Part shown: positions 1-5,144 of the stretch, in pieces
How the letters are laid out: each line of letters starts with the position of its first letter
Position numbering within the stretch: the first letter of the stretch is position 1
Assembly: GCA_016217585.1 (NCBI GenBank)
Contig: JACRHQ010000079.1
Coordinates: 1 to 5,144, forward strand
DNA length: 5,144 nt
Direction: 5' to 3'
Source: Candidatus Omnitrophota bacterium
GTDB lineage: Bacteria > Omnitrophota > Gorgyraeia > Zapsychrales > Zapsychraceae
Notes under the pieces: generated by a model
Told to the model about the DNA's origin: nothing
Database searches by the model: none
The model's input: the letters and a program-made list of their open reading frames with translations, nothing else
Position numbers and translations under genes: made by a program

Positions 1-93
1 ATGGTTCGACGCGCTTCGCTTGCTCACCACTGGATAGGAGCGTCGAACCATCCTGAGCAAGTGAGCCCGGAGGGCGAACGCGTCGAAGGATCA
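1..93. repeat. Palindromic intergenic repeat upstream of rpsD
   Basis: Positions 1-12 are the exact reverse complement of 40-51, giving a 12-bp stem with a 27-base loop. The core GCGTCGAA occurs at 40-47 and again at 80-87; TTCGACGCG (5-13) pairs equally with CGCGTCGAA (79-87), so alternative folds are possible. A second fold pairs ATCCT (50-54) with AGGAT (87-91) and contains a small GCCC/GGGC hairpin (65-68 with 72-75). CTTGCTC (19-25) also pairs with GAGCAAG (55-61). The wording (CATCCTGAGC ... GTCGAAGGAT) resembles dispersed intergenic palindromes common in many bacterial genomes, which I recall rather than searched. It may extend left of the window. No coding potential is apparent. Confidence 0.7.
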
Positions 94-102
94 TCGTTAC
101 GC

Positions 103-130
103 GAATAATAGAATCCTACGACTATTAATC
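103..130 (+). promoter_or_regulatory. AT-rich hairpin candidate in the rpsD leader
   Basis: GAATAATAG (103-111) pairs with CTATTAATC (122-130) over nine positions with one A-A mismatch, around a 10-base loop. It lies 16 bases before the GGAGG ribosome site of rpsD (147-151). S4 represses its own synthesis through leader RNA in several bacteria, so a leader structure here would be plausible, but this stem is weak and does not resemble a known S4 pseudoknot that I can recognise. The same AT-rich stretch could hold a promoter -10 element (TAGAAT at 109-114), although no matching -35 is seen. Confidence 0.2.
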
Positions 131-161
131 CGTGGGTATCCAGTCTGGAGGAAAATAATTT

Positions 162-791
162 ATGGGAAGATATTTAGGTTCAAGTTGTCGGTTGTGCCGA
201 AGGGAGGGAGAGAAGCTCTTTTTAAAGGGCGGGCGGTGCATGACGTACCGTTGCGCGCTCGAACGCCGGGCTTATGCCCCCGGCCAGCACGGCAGTGCGC
301 GCACGATGAAAATGTCAAACTTCGGGCTGCAGATGCGCGAGAAGCAGAAAGTCAAGAGGATTTACGGCCTCTACGAGAAACAGTTCAAAAATTATTTTGC
401 CAAGGCCGTGAGCACCAAGGGAGTCACGGGTACGGTTTTGCTGCAGATGCTGGAACGTCGCCTTGACAACGTCATTTATCAGCTTGGGTTCGCGACCTCC
501 CGCAAGCAGGGGAGGCAGATCGTCGGCCACGGTTTTGTTCACGTCAATGACGAGCGTGTCAATATCCCGTCGTTTCAGGTCAGGGAAAACGACCAGATTG
601 TTTTACAGTTTAAGAAAAAAGGGAAGAAAACTATTGATGACAACCTCAAGGCTTCGGAGAACCGTCCGGTCCCCGAGTGGCTGGAGGTCGACCGCGCGCA
701 TTGCAAGGCCAAGGTGAAGCGTTTGCCGGCCCGCGAGGACATCAGGTTCCCGGTCAACGAACAATTGATCATCGAGCTTTATTCAAGGTAA
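162..791 (+). CDS. rpsD: 30S ribosomal protein S4 (uS4), zinc-binding form
   Basis: S4 is a primary binder of 16S rRNA that nucleates assembly of the 30S body and helps line the mRNA entry channel; in several bacteria it also represses its own operon. The 209-residue product has the usual full length. The N-terminus carries Cys9, Cys12, Cys26 and Cys31, the spacing of the zinc-binding (C+) form. The S4 RNA-binding domain spans about residues 98-160 and starts with MLERRLDN, and the C-terminus ends in the typical [11 protein letters not shown]. The ATG at 162 is preceded by GGAGG at 147-151 with a 10-base gap, and the protein starts with the family-typical MGRYLG. It is followed after 26 bases by rpoA. 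No rpsK or rpsM is visible in the 161 bases upstream, where those genes often end; a repeat lies there instead. Identification is secure. Confidence 0.98.
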   Translation: MGRYLGSSCRLCRREGEKLFLKGGRCMTYRCALERRAYAPGQHGSARTMKMSNFGLQMREKQKVKRIYGLYEKQFKNYFAKAVSTKGVTGTVLLQMLERRLDNVIYQLGFATSRKQGRQIVGHGFVHVNDERVNIPSFQVRENDQIVLQFKKKGKKTIDDNLKASENRPVPEWLEVDRAHCKAKVKRLPAREDIRFPVNEQLIIELYSR

Positions 792-803
792 GCGGGCTCA
801 TCC

Positions 804-810
804 AAGGAGG
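804..810 (+). promoter_or_regulatory. Ribosome binding site that fixes the rpoA start
   Basis: AAGGAGG is a perfect Shine-Dalgarno match seven bases before the ATG at 818. It decides between this start and an open frame extending back to 677 inside rpsD; the extra upstream residues do not look like RNA polymerase alpha. Confidence 0.85.
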
Positions 811-817
811 AAAACAC

Positions 818-1144
818 ATGGGAGTGAAGTGGCGAGATTTTCAGATGCCCAAAAGGCTCGATTGCGATGAATCGACGTGTACGGATACGTACGGAAAATT
901 CATCGCGGAACCGTTTGAAAAAGGCTACGGCGTTACCTTGGGGAACTCTTTAAGAAGGATCCTCCTTTCCTCTATTGAGGGCAGCGCGGTCACCTCGATA
1001 CGTGTCGACGGCGTTCGTCATGAGTTCTCGACGATCCCGGGAGTGCTTGAATCCGTGACCGAGATTGTCCTGAATATCAAGAAGCTGGTCATCCGGTCGC
1101 ATTCCAAGGTCCCCAAGCCGGTCCATATAAAGGCCGAGAAATAA
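818..1144 (+). CDS. rpoA: RNA polymerase alpha subunit, N-terminal fragment ending at an in-frame TAA
   Basis: Alpha dimerises to start assembly of RNA polymerase and contacts beta and beta'. This 108-residue piece covers the start of the N-terminal domain: [22 protein letters not shown] (about residues 31-52) contains the conserved assembly motif [10 protein letters not shown] (41-50), followed by [14 protein letters not shown] (63-76) and [10 protein letters not shown] (84-93), all close to the bacterial family. It stops at TAA 1142-1144, in a loop of the inserted subdomain that aligns near residue 107 of the E. coli protein. The rest of alpha continues in the same frame with no missing or added residues apparent. 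On its own the fragment lacks half the N-terminal domain and the whole C-terminal domain and would not be a working alpha subunit. Most likely this and the next entry are one gene, 818-1807. Confidence 0.9.
   Translation: MGVKWRDFQMPKRLDCDESTCTDTYGKFIAEPFEKGYGVTLGNSLRRILLSSIEGSAVTSIRVDGVRHEFSTIPGVLESVTEIVLNIKKLVIRSHSKVPKPVHIKAEK
1142..1144 (+). other. In-frame TAA at codon 109 of rpoA
   Basis: Reading on through this codon gives [17 protein letters not shown], which aligns without a gap to the alpha family, and the whole frame 818-1807 has 329 codon positions, the length of E. coli alpha. A single base change from AAA, GAA or CAA would create it. TAA also ends rpsD, the rpoA frame and pilT here, with TAG ending rplQ and TGA ending the aminotransferase, so a changed genetic code does not explain it. 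A sequencing or consensus error or a strain-level nonsense mutation is likelier than programmed read-through or a split gene. Confidence 0.9.
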
Positions 1145-1219
1145 GGAGAGATCTGGGGGTCCGACATCATCTGCGACGAGACTGTCGAGATCCTCAACCC
1201 GGACCTTCATATCGCCACC

Positions 1220-1807
1220 TTGACGCGCGACACGCGTTTTTACGTGGAGATGGAAGTCGCCCGCGGGCGCGGCTATGTCCCCGCCGAGCAGAATAAAAAA
1301 GAGGGCGCTGTCGACACGGTCGCCATCGATTCGATCTTCACCCCTATCACCAAGGTTAATTTCCGGGTAGAAAACACCCGCGTCGGCCAGCGCACGGATT
1401 ATGACCGGCTCGTTGTCGAAATCTGGACCAACGGCGGCATTAACCCCAAAGAGGCACTTCTGTACGGGGCTAACATCCTGCAGCGGCATCTGGACGTTTT
1501 TGTCAGTTACGGTCAGCTCCCCGAAGAGGTCGAGGAGGATGAAGAAATTTCCGCTGAAGAACAGGCGATGTACGAGAAGCTGCGGTTGCCGATCTCCGAG
1601 CTGGAGTTGTCGGTGCGCAGCGCCAACTGCCTCAAGGACGCCAACATTAAAACGATCGCCGAGCTTGTGCGCAAGACGGAATCGGAGCTCCTGGAGTTCC
1701 GTAATTTCGGGAAGAAATCCTTGTCGGAGATCGGCGACCTTTTGAAGGCGATGGGATTAAGCCTCGGCATGAAAGTCGATCAAAAGAAAATAAGGAAGAA
1801 GGAATAA
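1220..1807 (+). CDS. rpoA: RNA polymerase alpha subunit, C-terminal part of the interrupted gene
   Basis: This is the continuation of rpoA. The homologous frame resumes right after the TAA at 1145; 1220 (TTG) is only the first conventional start codon, with GTG 1244 and ATG 1250 as others, and none has a clear ribosome site. Numbering residues in the joined frame, [11 protein letters not shown] (145-155) and [17 protein letters not shown] (190-206) are the second half of the N-terminal domain. An acidic linker (about 235-248) follows, then the C-terminal domain with [11 protein letters not shown] and [10 protein letters not shown], where Arg267, Asn270, Gly298, Lys300 and Ser301 match the E. 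coli residues that contact UP-element DNA and activators. The tail is lysine-rich. The frame ends at TAA 1805-1807, one base before rplQ, so the two are probably translationally coupled. Confidence 0.88.
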   Translation: MTRDTRFYVEMEVARGRGYVPAEQNKKEGAVDTVAIDSIFTPITKVNFRVENTRVGQRTDYDRLVVEIWTNGGINPKEALLYGANILQRHLDVFVSYGQLPEEVEEDEEISAEEQAMYEKLRLPISELELSVRSANCLKDANIKTIAELVRKTESELLEFRNFGKKSLSEIGDLLKAMGLSLGMKVDQKKIRKKE

Positions 1808-1808
1808 T

Positions 1809-2423
1809 ATGCGACACGGTGTTGCAGGAAACAGATTAAGCCGAAATTCCAGTTTACGTAAAGCGACCGTCCGGGACCTTGCGAGGGCAACGATTATCCG
1901 GCAGCGGATATGCACGACCGAGGCCAAGGCCAAGGAAGCCCGCAAGCTCGTCGAAAAATTGATCACGCTGGGAAAACGCGGGACGCTGGCCGACAAACGC
2001 CGCGCCTTCGCGATCCTGGCAGACCATGGGCTTGTCAGCGACCTGTTTGCCAGGACGTCCCCGCGGTTCAGGGACCGGGTGGGAGGCTATACCCGTATTA
2101 TCAAGTTAGGCAACCGCCGGGGGGACAACGCGTCACTCGCGTATCTTGAATTGACGGAGAAAGAACGGATTATTGTCAGCAAACCCAAATCGACGGCGGC
2201 CGCTCACGCCCATGATCACGCGCATGAACATGAGCACGAGCACAAGCCGCAGGAGTACCAGCCGAAACCCAAACCCAAGGCGGTCGTCCAGGAACTTGCC
2301 AAAAAAGACGCGGTCAAGGAGCAGGTCCGCAAACCCACCGACAAGGACAAGCCTTCGACCAAGAAATTCATGGGCGGCATACGGAATATGTTCAACCGGG
2401 GCTCAAGTTCCTCAGGCAAATAG
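1809..2423 (+). CDS. rplQ: 50S ribosomal protein L17 (bL17) with a long histidine- and lysine-rich C-terminal tail
   Basis: L17 is a structural protein of the large subunit near the exit-tunnel side. Residues 1-122 are a normal bacterial L17: MRHGVAGNRLSRNSSLRKA at the start, LVEKLITLGKRGTLADKRRA (48-67), GGYTRIIKLGNRRGDNA (92-108) and AYLELTEKE (111-119). Family members are usually about 115-130 residues, so the 204-residue product has about 80 extra at the C-terminus. The extra part has an alternating histidine run (132-145), a PKPKPK stretch (152-157), a charged middle, and a final segment KKFMGGIRNMFNRG followed by SSSSGK. The start ATG follows AGAAGGA (1797-1803) with five bases between, and one base separates it from the rpoA stop. 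It ends in TAG. Codon use in the tail looks like the core, so an in-frame native extension is favoured over a frameshift. Confidence 0.96.
   Translation: MRHGVAGNRLSRNSSLRKATVRDLARATIIRQRICTTEAKAKEARKLVEKLITLGKRGTLADKRRAFAILADHGLVSDLFARTSPRFRDRVGGYTRIIKLGNRRGDNASLAYLELTEKERIIVSKPKSTAAAHAHDHAHEHEHEHKPQEYQPKPKPKAVVQELAKKDAVKEQVRKPTDKDKPSTKKFMGGIRNMFNRGSSSSGK
2202..2243 (+). other. Seven alternating histidines encoded in the L17 tail
   Basis: Residues 132-145 of L17 read AHAHDHAHEHEHEH, with histidine at every second position (133 to 145). Both CAC and CAT codons are used and the intervening residues vary among Ala, Asp and Glu, so this is not a simple DNA repeat slip of one unit. Alternating His/acidic runs commonly bind Zn, Ni or Co; metal binding here is inference. 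Confidence 0.9.
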
Positions 2424-2460
2424 CATACAGGTATTACCGGGGAAAGAGAAGTTGGGTACA

Positions 2461-3639
2461 TTGACATTCAGCGTAAATCGCCGGATCAAGGACATGGTCG
2501 GGTCAACCACCCTGGCCATCACGGCCAAGGCCAACGAGCTCAAGGCCCAGGGGCATGATGTCGTCAATTTTGCCGCCGGCGAACCCGCCTTTGACACACC
2601 GGCTCCCATTAAAGCGGCCGCCGTCAAGGCCATTGAAGATGGTCTGACCAAATATACACCTACCTCCGGCACGCAGTTCCTGCGTGAGGCCATCGCCGCC
2701 AAATTCAAGAAAGATAATCAGCTTGATTACAAACCTTCGCAGATCGTTGTTTCCTGCGGGGCCAAACATTCTCTTTTTAACATCATCCAGGTCCTGGCTG
2801 ACGAGGGGGAAGAGGTCTTGATCCCGTCGCCGTACTGGGTCAGTTATCCGGAAATGGTCAGGGCCGCCGGGGCGGTGTCAAAATTTCTTCCCACCAGCGC
2901 CGGGACGGATTTCAAGATCACCGCCGCGCAGCTTGAAAGCGCCCTCACGCCCCGGACGAAAATCCTTATCCTCAATTCTCCATCAAACCCCACAGGCATG
3001 GTCTACGCCCGGGAAGAACTCGAGGCTATCGCCGGGGTCTGCGTGCGGAACAACATTTTTGTTATCAGCGACGAGATTTATGAAAAGCTGATCTATGAGG
3101 CGCAGGGGTATACTTCAATTGCCGCGCTGGGCAAGGACATTTATGACCTGACTGTGACCGTCAACGGCGTTTCCAAGGCCTACGCAATGACGGGCTGGCG
3201 CATCGGCTACGCGGCCGGGCGCGAGGAGATCGTCGAATATATCAAGAAATTCCAGGACCACTCCACGTCCAACCCGGCGTCGATCAGCCAGGCGGCCGCC
3301 GTGGCGGCCTTGCGCGAACCCGAGGAGGGTGTGCGCGCGATGTGCGCGGAATTTAAAAAGCGCCGGGACCTGATGGTCGCGTCGCTGGCAGACGTGCCCG
3401 GGATCTCGTATCTCAAGCCTCAAGGGGCTTTTTATCTGTTTTGCGATTTTTCTAAAGCAGGATCGTCCGAGACGATAGCCCGGCAGATCCTGGAAGAAGT
3501 CAAAGTGGCGGTCATCCCCGGTGACAGCTTCGGGGCGCCGGGATTCATCCGCATGAGTTTCGCGACTTCCCAGGAAAGGATTCAGGAAGGGACCAGACGG
3601 ATCAGGGACTGGACCCGTCGGCACACAACGGCCCGTTGA
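2461..3639 (+). CDS. Class I PLP-dependent aminotransferase, aspartate aminotransferase type (subgroup I-beta)
   Basis: The enzyme should move an amino group between an amino acid such as aspartate or glutamate and a 2-oxo acid, using pyridoxal phosphate, in the cytosol. From the TTG at 2461 the product is 392 residues, the normal size. The PLP-linked lysine is Lys239 in VSKAYAMTGWRIGY. Other matches are Asn176 in NSPSNPTG, Asp204 and Tyr207 in SDEIYE (ring-contacting residues), Arg247 (phosphate) and Arg364 in GFIRMSFAT (substrate carboxylate). Lys102 in CGAKHSLFN corresponds to a residue that reads the distal carboxylate in Thermus aspartate aminotransferase. Some I-beta members instead act on prephenate, so the exact substrate is open. 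The start is uncertain: TTG 2452 and ATG 2494 are in frame, but 2461 gives the family-typical N-terminus; no strong ribosome site is seen. It lies 37 bases after rplQ. Confidence 0.93.
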   Translation: MTFSVNRRIKDMVGSTTLAITAKANELKAQGHDVVNFAAGEPAFDTPAPIKAAAVKAIEDGLTKYTPTSGTQFLREAIAAKFKKDNQLDYKPSQIVVSCGAKHSLFNIIQVLADEGEEVLIPSPYWVSYPEMVRAAGAVSKFLPTSAGTDFKITAAQLESALTPRTKILILNSPSNPTGMVYAREELEAIAGVCVRNNIFVISDEIYEKLIYEAQGYTSIAALGKDIYDLTVTVNGVSKAYAMTGWRIGYAAGREEIVEYIKKFQDHSTSNPASISQAAAVAALREPEEGVRAMCAEFKKRRDLMVASLADVPGISYLKPQGAFYLFCDFSKAGSSETIARQILEEVKVAVIPGDSFGAPGFIRMSFATSQERIQEGTRRIRDWTRRHTTAR

Positions 3640-3645
3640 AGGAGG
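3639..3645 (+). promoter_or_regulatory. Ribosome binding site for the GTG start of pilT
   Basis: AAGGAGG begins on the last base of the aminotransferase TGA and sits seven bases before GTG 3653. It supports the non-ATG start and links translation of the two genes. Confidence 0.85.
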
Positions 3646-3652
3646 AAAGCCC

Positions 3653-4726
3653 GTGGACCTCAAAGAACTCTTGAAGGTCACCATCAACCGTAACGCCTCG
3701 GATCTGCATCTGACCGAAAACAGCCCGCCGGTTTTGCGCGTCGACGGCAAGCTCATGCTGATCGACCACCGGGTCCTGATGCGCGAGGAGCTTAAAAAAG
3801 CCATTTACGGGATGTTGACCGACGCCCAGAAGGAAAAATTCGAACGCGACCGCGAGCTGGATTTTTCCCTCGCCCTGGAGGGGCTCGAACGCTTTCGCGT
3901 CAACGTCCATATCCAGAAAGGTTCCGTGGAGGCGGCCTTCCGCCGGATCCCGCTGTTCGTGCCTTCCATCGAAGATTTGGCCCTGCCGCCGGTCATCGCG
4001 GATTTCGCGCGCCGTCCCGACGGGCTGGTTTTGATCACCGGGCCGACAGGTTCCGGCAAGACCACCACCCTGGCGGCGATGGTCGATCTGATCAACCGCG
4101 AGCGTTCCTGCATGGTTGTCGCGATTGAAGACCCCATTGAATACGTCCACAGAAACAAAAAAGCGGTCGTCAAACAGCGCGAGGTCTACAGCGACACTCT
4201 TTCCTTTGCCGAGGCGCTCAAGCGCTGCCTGCGCCAGGACCCCGATGTTATTGTCGTCGGTGAGATGCGCGACCTGGAGACGATCTCAACAACCCTGACC
4301 GCGGCGGAGACCGGGCACCTCGTCCTGGCGACCTTGCATACGCCGGACGCCGCGCAGACCATTGAACGTATCATCGACGTGTTCCCCGCGCACCAGCAGC
4401 AGCAGGTGCGTCTGCAGCTTTCCGCCTGCCTGCAGGGCGTTGCCTGCCAGAGACTTCTGCCGCGCGCCGAAGGCGAGGGAAGGATCCTGGCGACCGAGGT
4501 CCTGGTAGCCACCCCGGCGGTGCGTAACCTTATCCGCGAGAAGATGGTCGAACAGATCCCGACGGCCATCCAGACCGGGAGTCAGTACGGTATGCACACG
4601 ATGGACGCCTCCCTGCGCGATCTCTTTGAACAGGGCCTGATTACATTCGAAGACGCCATGACGCAGGTCAAAAATGTCGAAGAGTTCCAGCACATGCTGG
4701 AGCGAAAAACCCCCAAGAAACGGTAA
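3653..4726 (+). CDS. pilT: Type IV pilus retraction ATPase PilT
   Basis: PilT is a hexameric cytoplasmic ATPase that disassembles type IV pili at the inner membrane, driving twitching motility, surface sensing and often DNA uptake. The 357 residues match the family length. The N-terminal PAS-like domain has ASDLHLTENSPPVLRVDGKL (15-34). The ATPase core has Walker A GPTGSGKTT (130-138), the Asp box AIEDPIEY (157-164), Walker B ending at Glu204 in DVIVVGEMRDLET, and the His box with His222 and His229 in HLVLATLHT. AVRNLIRE (289-296) is the retraction-linked AIRNLIRE motif, which favours PilT over PilB extension ATPases; PilU is less likely. The GTG start has AAGGAGG in front. The pilus genes themselves are not in the window. 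It is 13 bases after the aminotransferase and four before the next gene. Confidence 0.96.
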   Translation: MDLKELLKVTINRNASDLHLTENSPPVLRVDGKLMLIDHRVLMREELKKAIYGMLTDAQKEKFERDRELDFSLALEGLERFRVNVHIQKGSVEAAFRRIPLFVPSIEDLALPPVIADFARRPDGLVLITGPTGSGKTTTLAAMVDLINRERSCMVVAIEDPIEYVHRNKKAVVKQREVYSDTLSFAEALKRCLRQDPDVIVVGEMRDLETISTTLTAAETGHLVLATLHTPDAAQTIERIIDVFPAHQQQQVRLQLSACLQGVACQRLLPRAEGEGRILATEVLVATPAVRNLIREKMVEQIPTAIQTGSQYGMHTMDASLRDLFEQGLITFEDAMTQVKNVEEFQHMLERKTPKKR

Positions 4727-4730
4727 GCCG

Positions 4731-5144
4731 ATGTCCCGCGAAGCGATTGAATCCGCCCAAAGAAAATTCGCCGCCATCCTGGAGGACCAGTTCAAGCGCG
4801 TGGAAGCGATGAAAAGAGGCGCGTCTTTTACCGACTACGCGGCGCTGGAACAGGTCGTTATCGGCGTCTGCTGGGGCGACGGCATCGGCGAATTCATCTC
4901 TAAGAACGCCGAAGAGGTTCTGGCCCACGTCCTGAAGGACGAGCTCCGGAAGGGGAAAATCGTTTTGCGTGATATCAAGGGGTTGACCATTGAAAACCGC
5001 GTCAAGCACAACAAGGCGATCCCCGACGACGTTCTCGAAGAATTAAAGGCTTGTCATATCATTTTGAAAGGCCCCACCACGACCCCGCAGGCGGGCGACC
5101 CCTGGCCCAATATCGAAAGCGCGAATGTGGCGATGCGCCGGGCG
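4731..5144 (+). CDS. Isocitrate/isopropylmalate dehydrogenase-family protein, 5' part (runs off the right edge)
   Basis: The frame is open from ATG 4731 to the window end, giving 138 residues of a family usually 330-420 long. Members oxidise and decarboxylate isocitrate or 3-isopropylmalate with NAD(P). VVIGVCWGDGIGEF (42-55) is the first strand and glycine loop, with Glu-Phe in place of the common Pro-Glu. KGPTTTP (113-119) is the substrate/cofactor loop, and Ser130, Asn132 and Arg136 in ESANVAMRR match the S-x-N-x3-R isocitrate-binding pattern, so isocitrate dehydrogenase is favoured over the leucine-pathway enzyme. Two oddities are about 40 residues before the first strand and a DPWPNIE segment where many enzymes have a glycine-rich stretch. 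The ATG is four bases after the pilT stop with only a weak ribosome site, suggesting coupling; GTG 4800, preceded by GGAGGA (4781-4786), is an alternative start. The nucleotide-binding half is outside the window. Confidence 0.85.
   Translation, partial: MSREAIESAQRKFAAILEDQFKRVEAMKRGASFTDYAALEQVVIGVCWGDGIGEFISKNAEEVLAHVLKDELRKGKIVLRDIKGLTIENRVKHNKAIPDDVLEELKACHIILKGPTTTPQAGDPWPNIESANVAMRRA

Noticed and set aside
97..128. Sigma-70 promoter for rpsD
   Set aside because: TAGAAT (109-114) is a fair -10, but no -35-like hexamer sits about 17 bases upstream, so I do not call a promoter.
677..817. Upstream extension of the rpoA frame back to an ATG at 677
   Set aside because: It overlaps the rpsD C-terminus, the added residues are not alpha-like, and ATG 818 has a perfect AAGGAGG seven bases upstream.
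1142..1144. Genome-wide reassignment of TAA to an amino acid
   Set aside because: TAA ends rpsD, the rpoA frame and pilT at family-typical C-termini, so it is an ordinary stop here.
950..1489. Long minus-strand open frame opposite rpoA
   Set aside because: It is antisense to clearly conserved rpoA codons and has no recognisable domain or ribosome site; it is a by-product of codon bias.
2173..2460. Upstream extension of the aminotransferase frame into rplQ
   Set aside because: The added residues are a low-complexity Arg/Ser/Pro-rich shadow of the L17 tail in another frame; the family N-terminus begins near 2461.
2424..2460. Terminator between rplQ and the aminotransferase
   Set aside because: Only a 4-base TACC/GGTA pairing is possible and there is no T-run.
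3115..4173. Overlapping minus-strand open frames opposite the aminotransferase and pilT
   Set aside because: Both opposite-strand genes have full sets of catalytic motifs; the antisense frames show no family resemblance.
4668..5009. Minus-strand open frame opposite the last gene
   Set aside because: The plus-strand frame from 4731 carries dehydrogenase motifs and stays open to the edge; the antisense frame has none.

Overview
The window is bacterial and almost entirely coding on the + strand. It holds the 3' end of a ribosomal-protein/RNA-polymerase operon (rpsD, rpoA, rplQ), followed without a visible terminator by three co-directional genes: a class I aminotransferase, a pilT type IV pilus retraction ATPase, and the start of an isocitrate/isopropylmalate dehydrogenase-family gene that runs off the right edge. 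By eye the base composition is moderately GC-rich (not counted). The rpsD-rpoA-rplQ order, strong AAGGAGG-type ribosome sites and use of ATG, GTG and probably TTG starts fit a Gram-negative-type or candidate-phylum bacterium. The mix of genes and the dispersed-type repeat make me think of Omnitrophota or a similar uncultivated lineage, but this is a low-confidence guess from recognition, not a search.

Layout. Positions 1-93 are a palindromic intergenic repeat. Positions 94-161 are the rpsD leader, with an AT-rich hairpin candidate and a GGAGG site. rpsD (162-791) encodes a four-cysteine, zinc-type S4. rpoA covers 818-1807 in one continuous frame with near-standard length (329 codon positions), but codon 109 is TAA, so as written it splits into an N-terminal fragment (818-1144) and a C-terminal part with no good start of its own. 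rplQ (1809-2423) encodes L17 with about 80 extra C-terminal residues, including seven alternating histidines. The aminotransferase (about 2461-3639), pilT (3653-4726) and the dehydrogenase (4731 to past the end) follow with gaps of 37, 13 and 4 bases.

How they fit together. rpsD, rpoA and rplQ supply ribosome and transcription core parts. The other three serve amino-acid metabolism, pilus retraction and probably the oxidative TCA branch. Their tight spacing suggests read-through transcription from the ribosomal operon, which is inference. The two points most worth checking are the in-frame stop in an essential gene and the histidine-rich L17 tail. I see no mobile element, CRISPR array, tRNA or rRNA, and no convincing unknown defence or signalling system.
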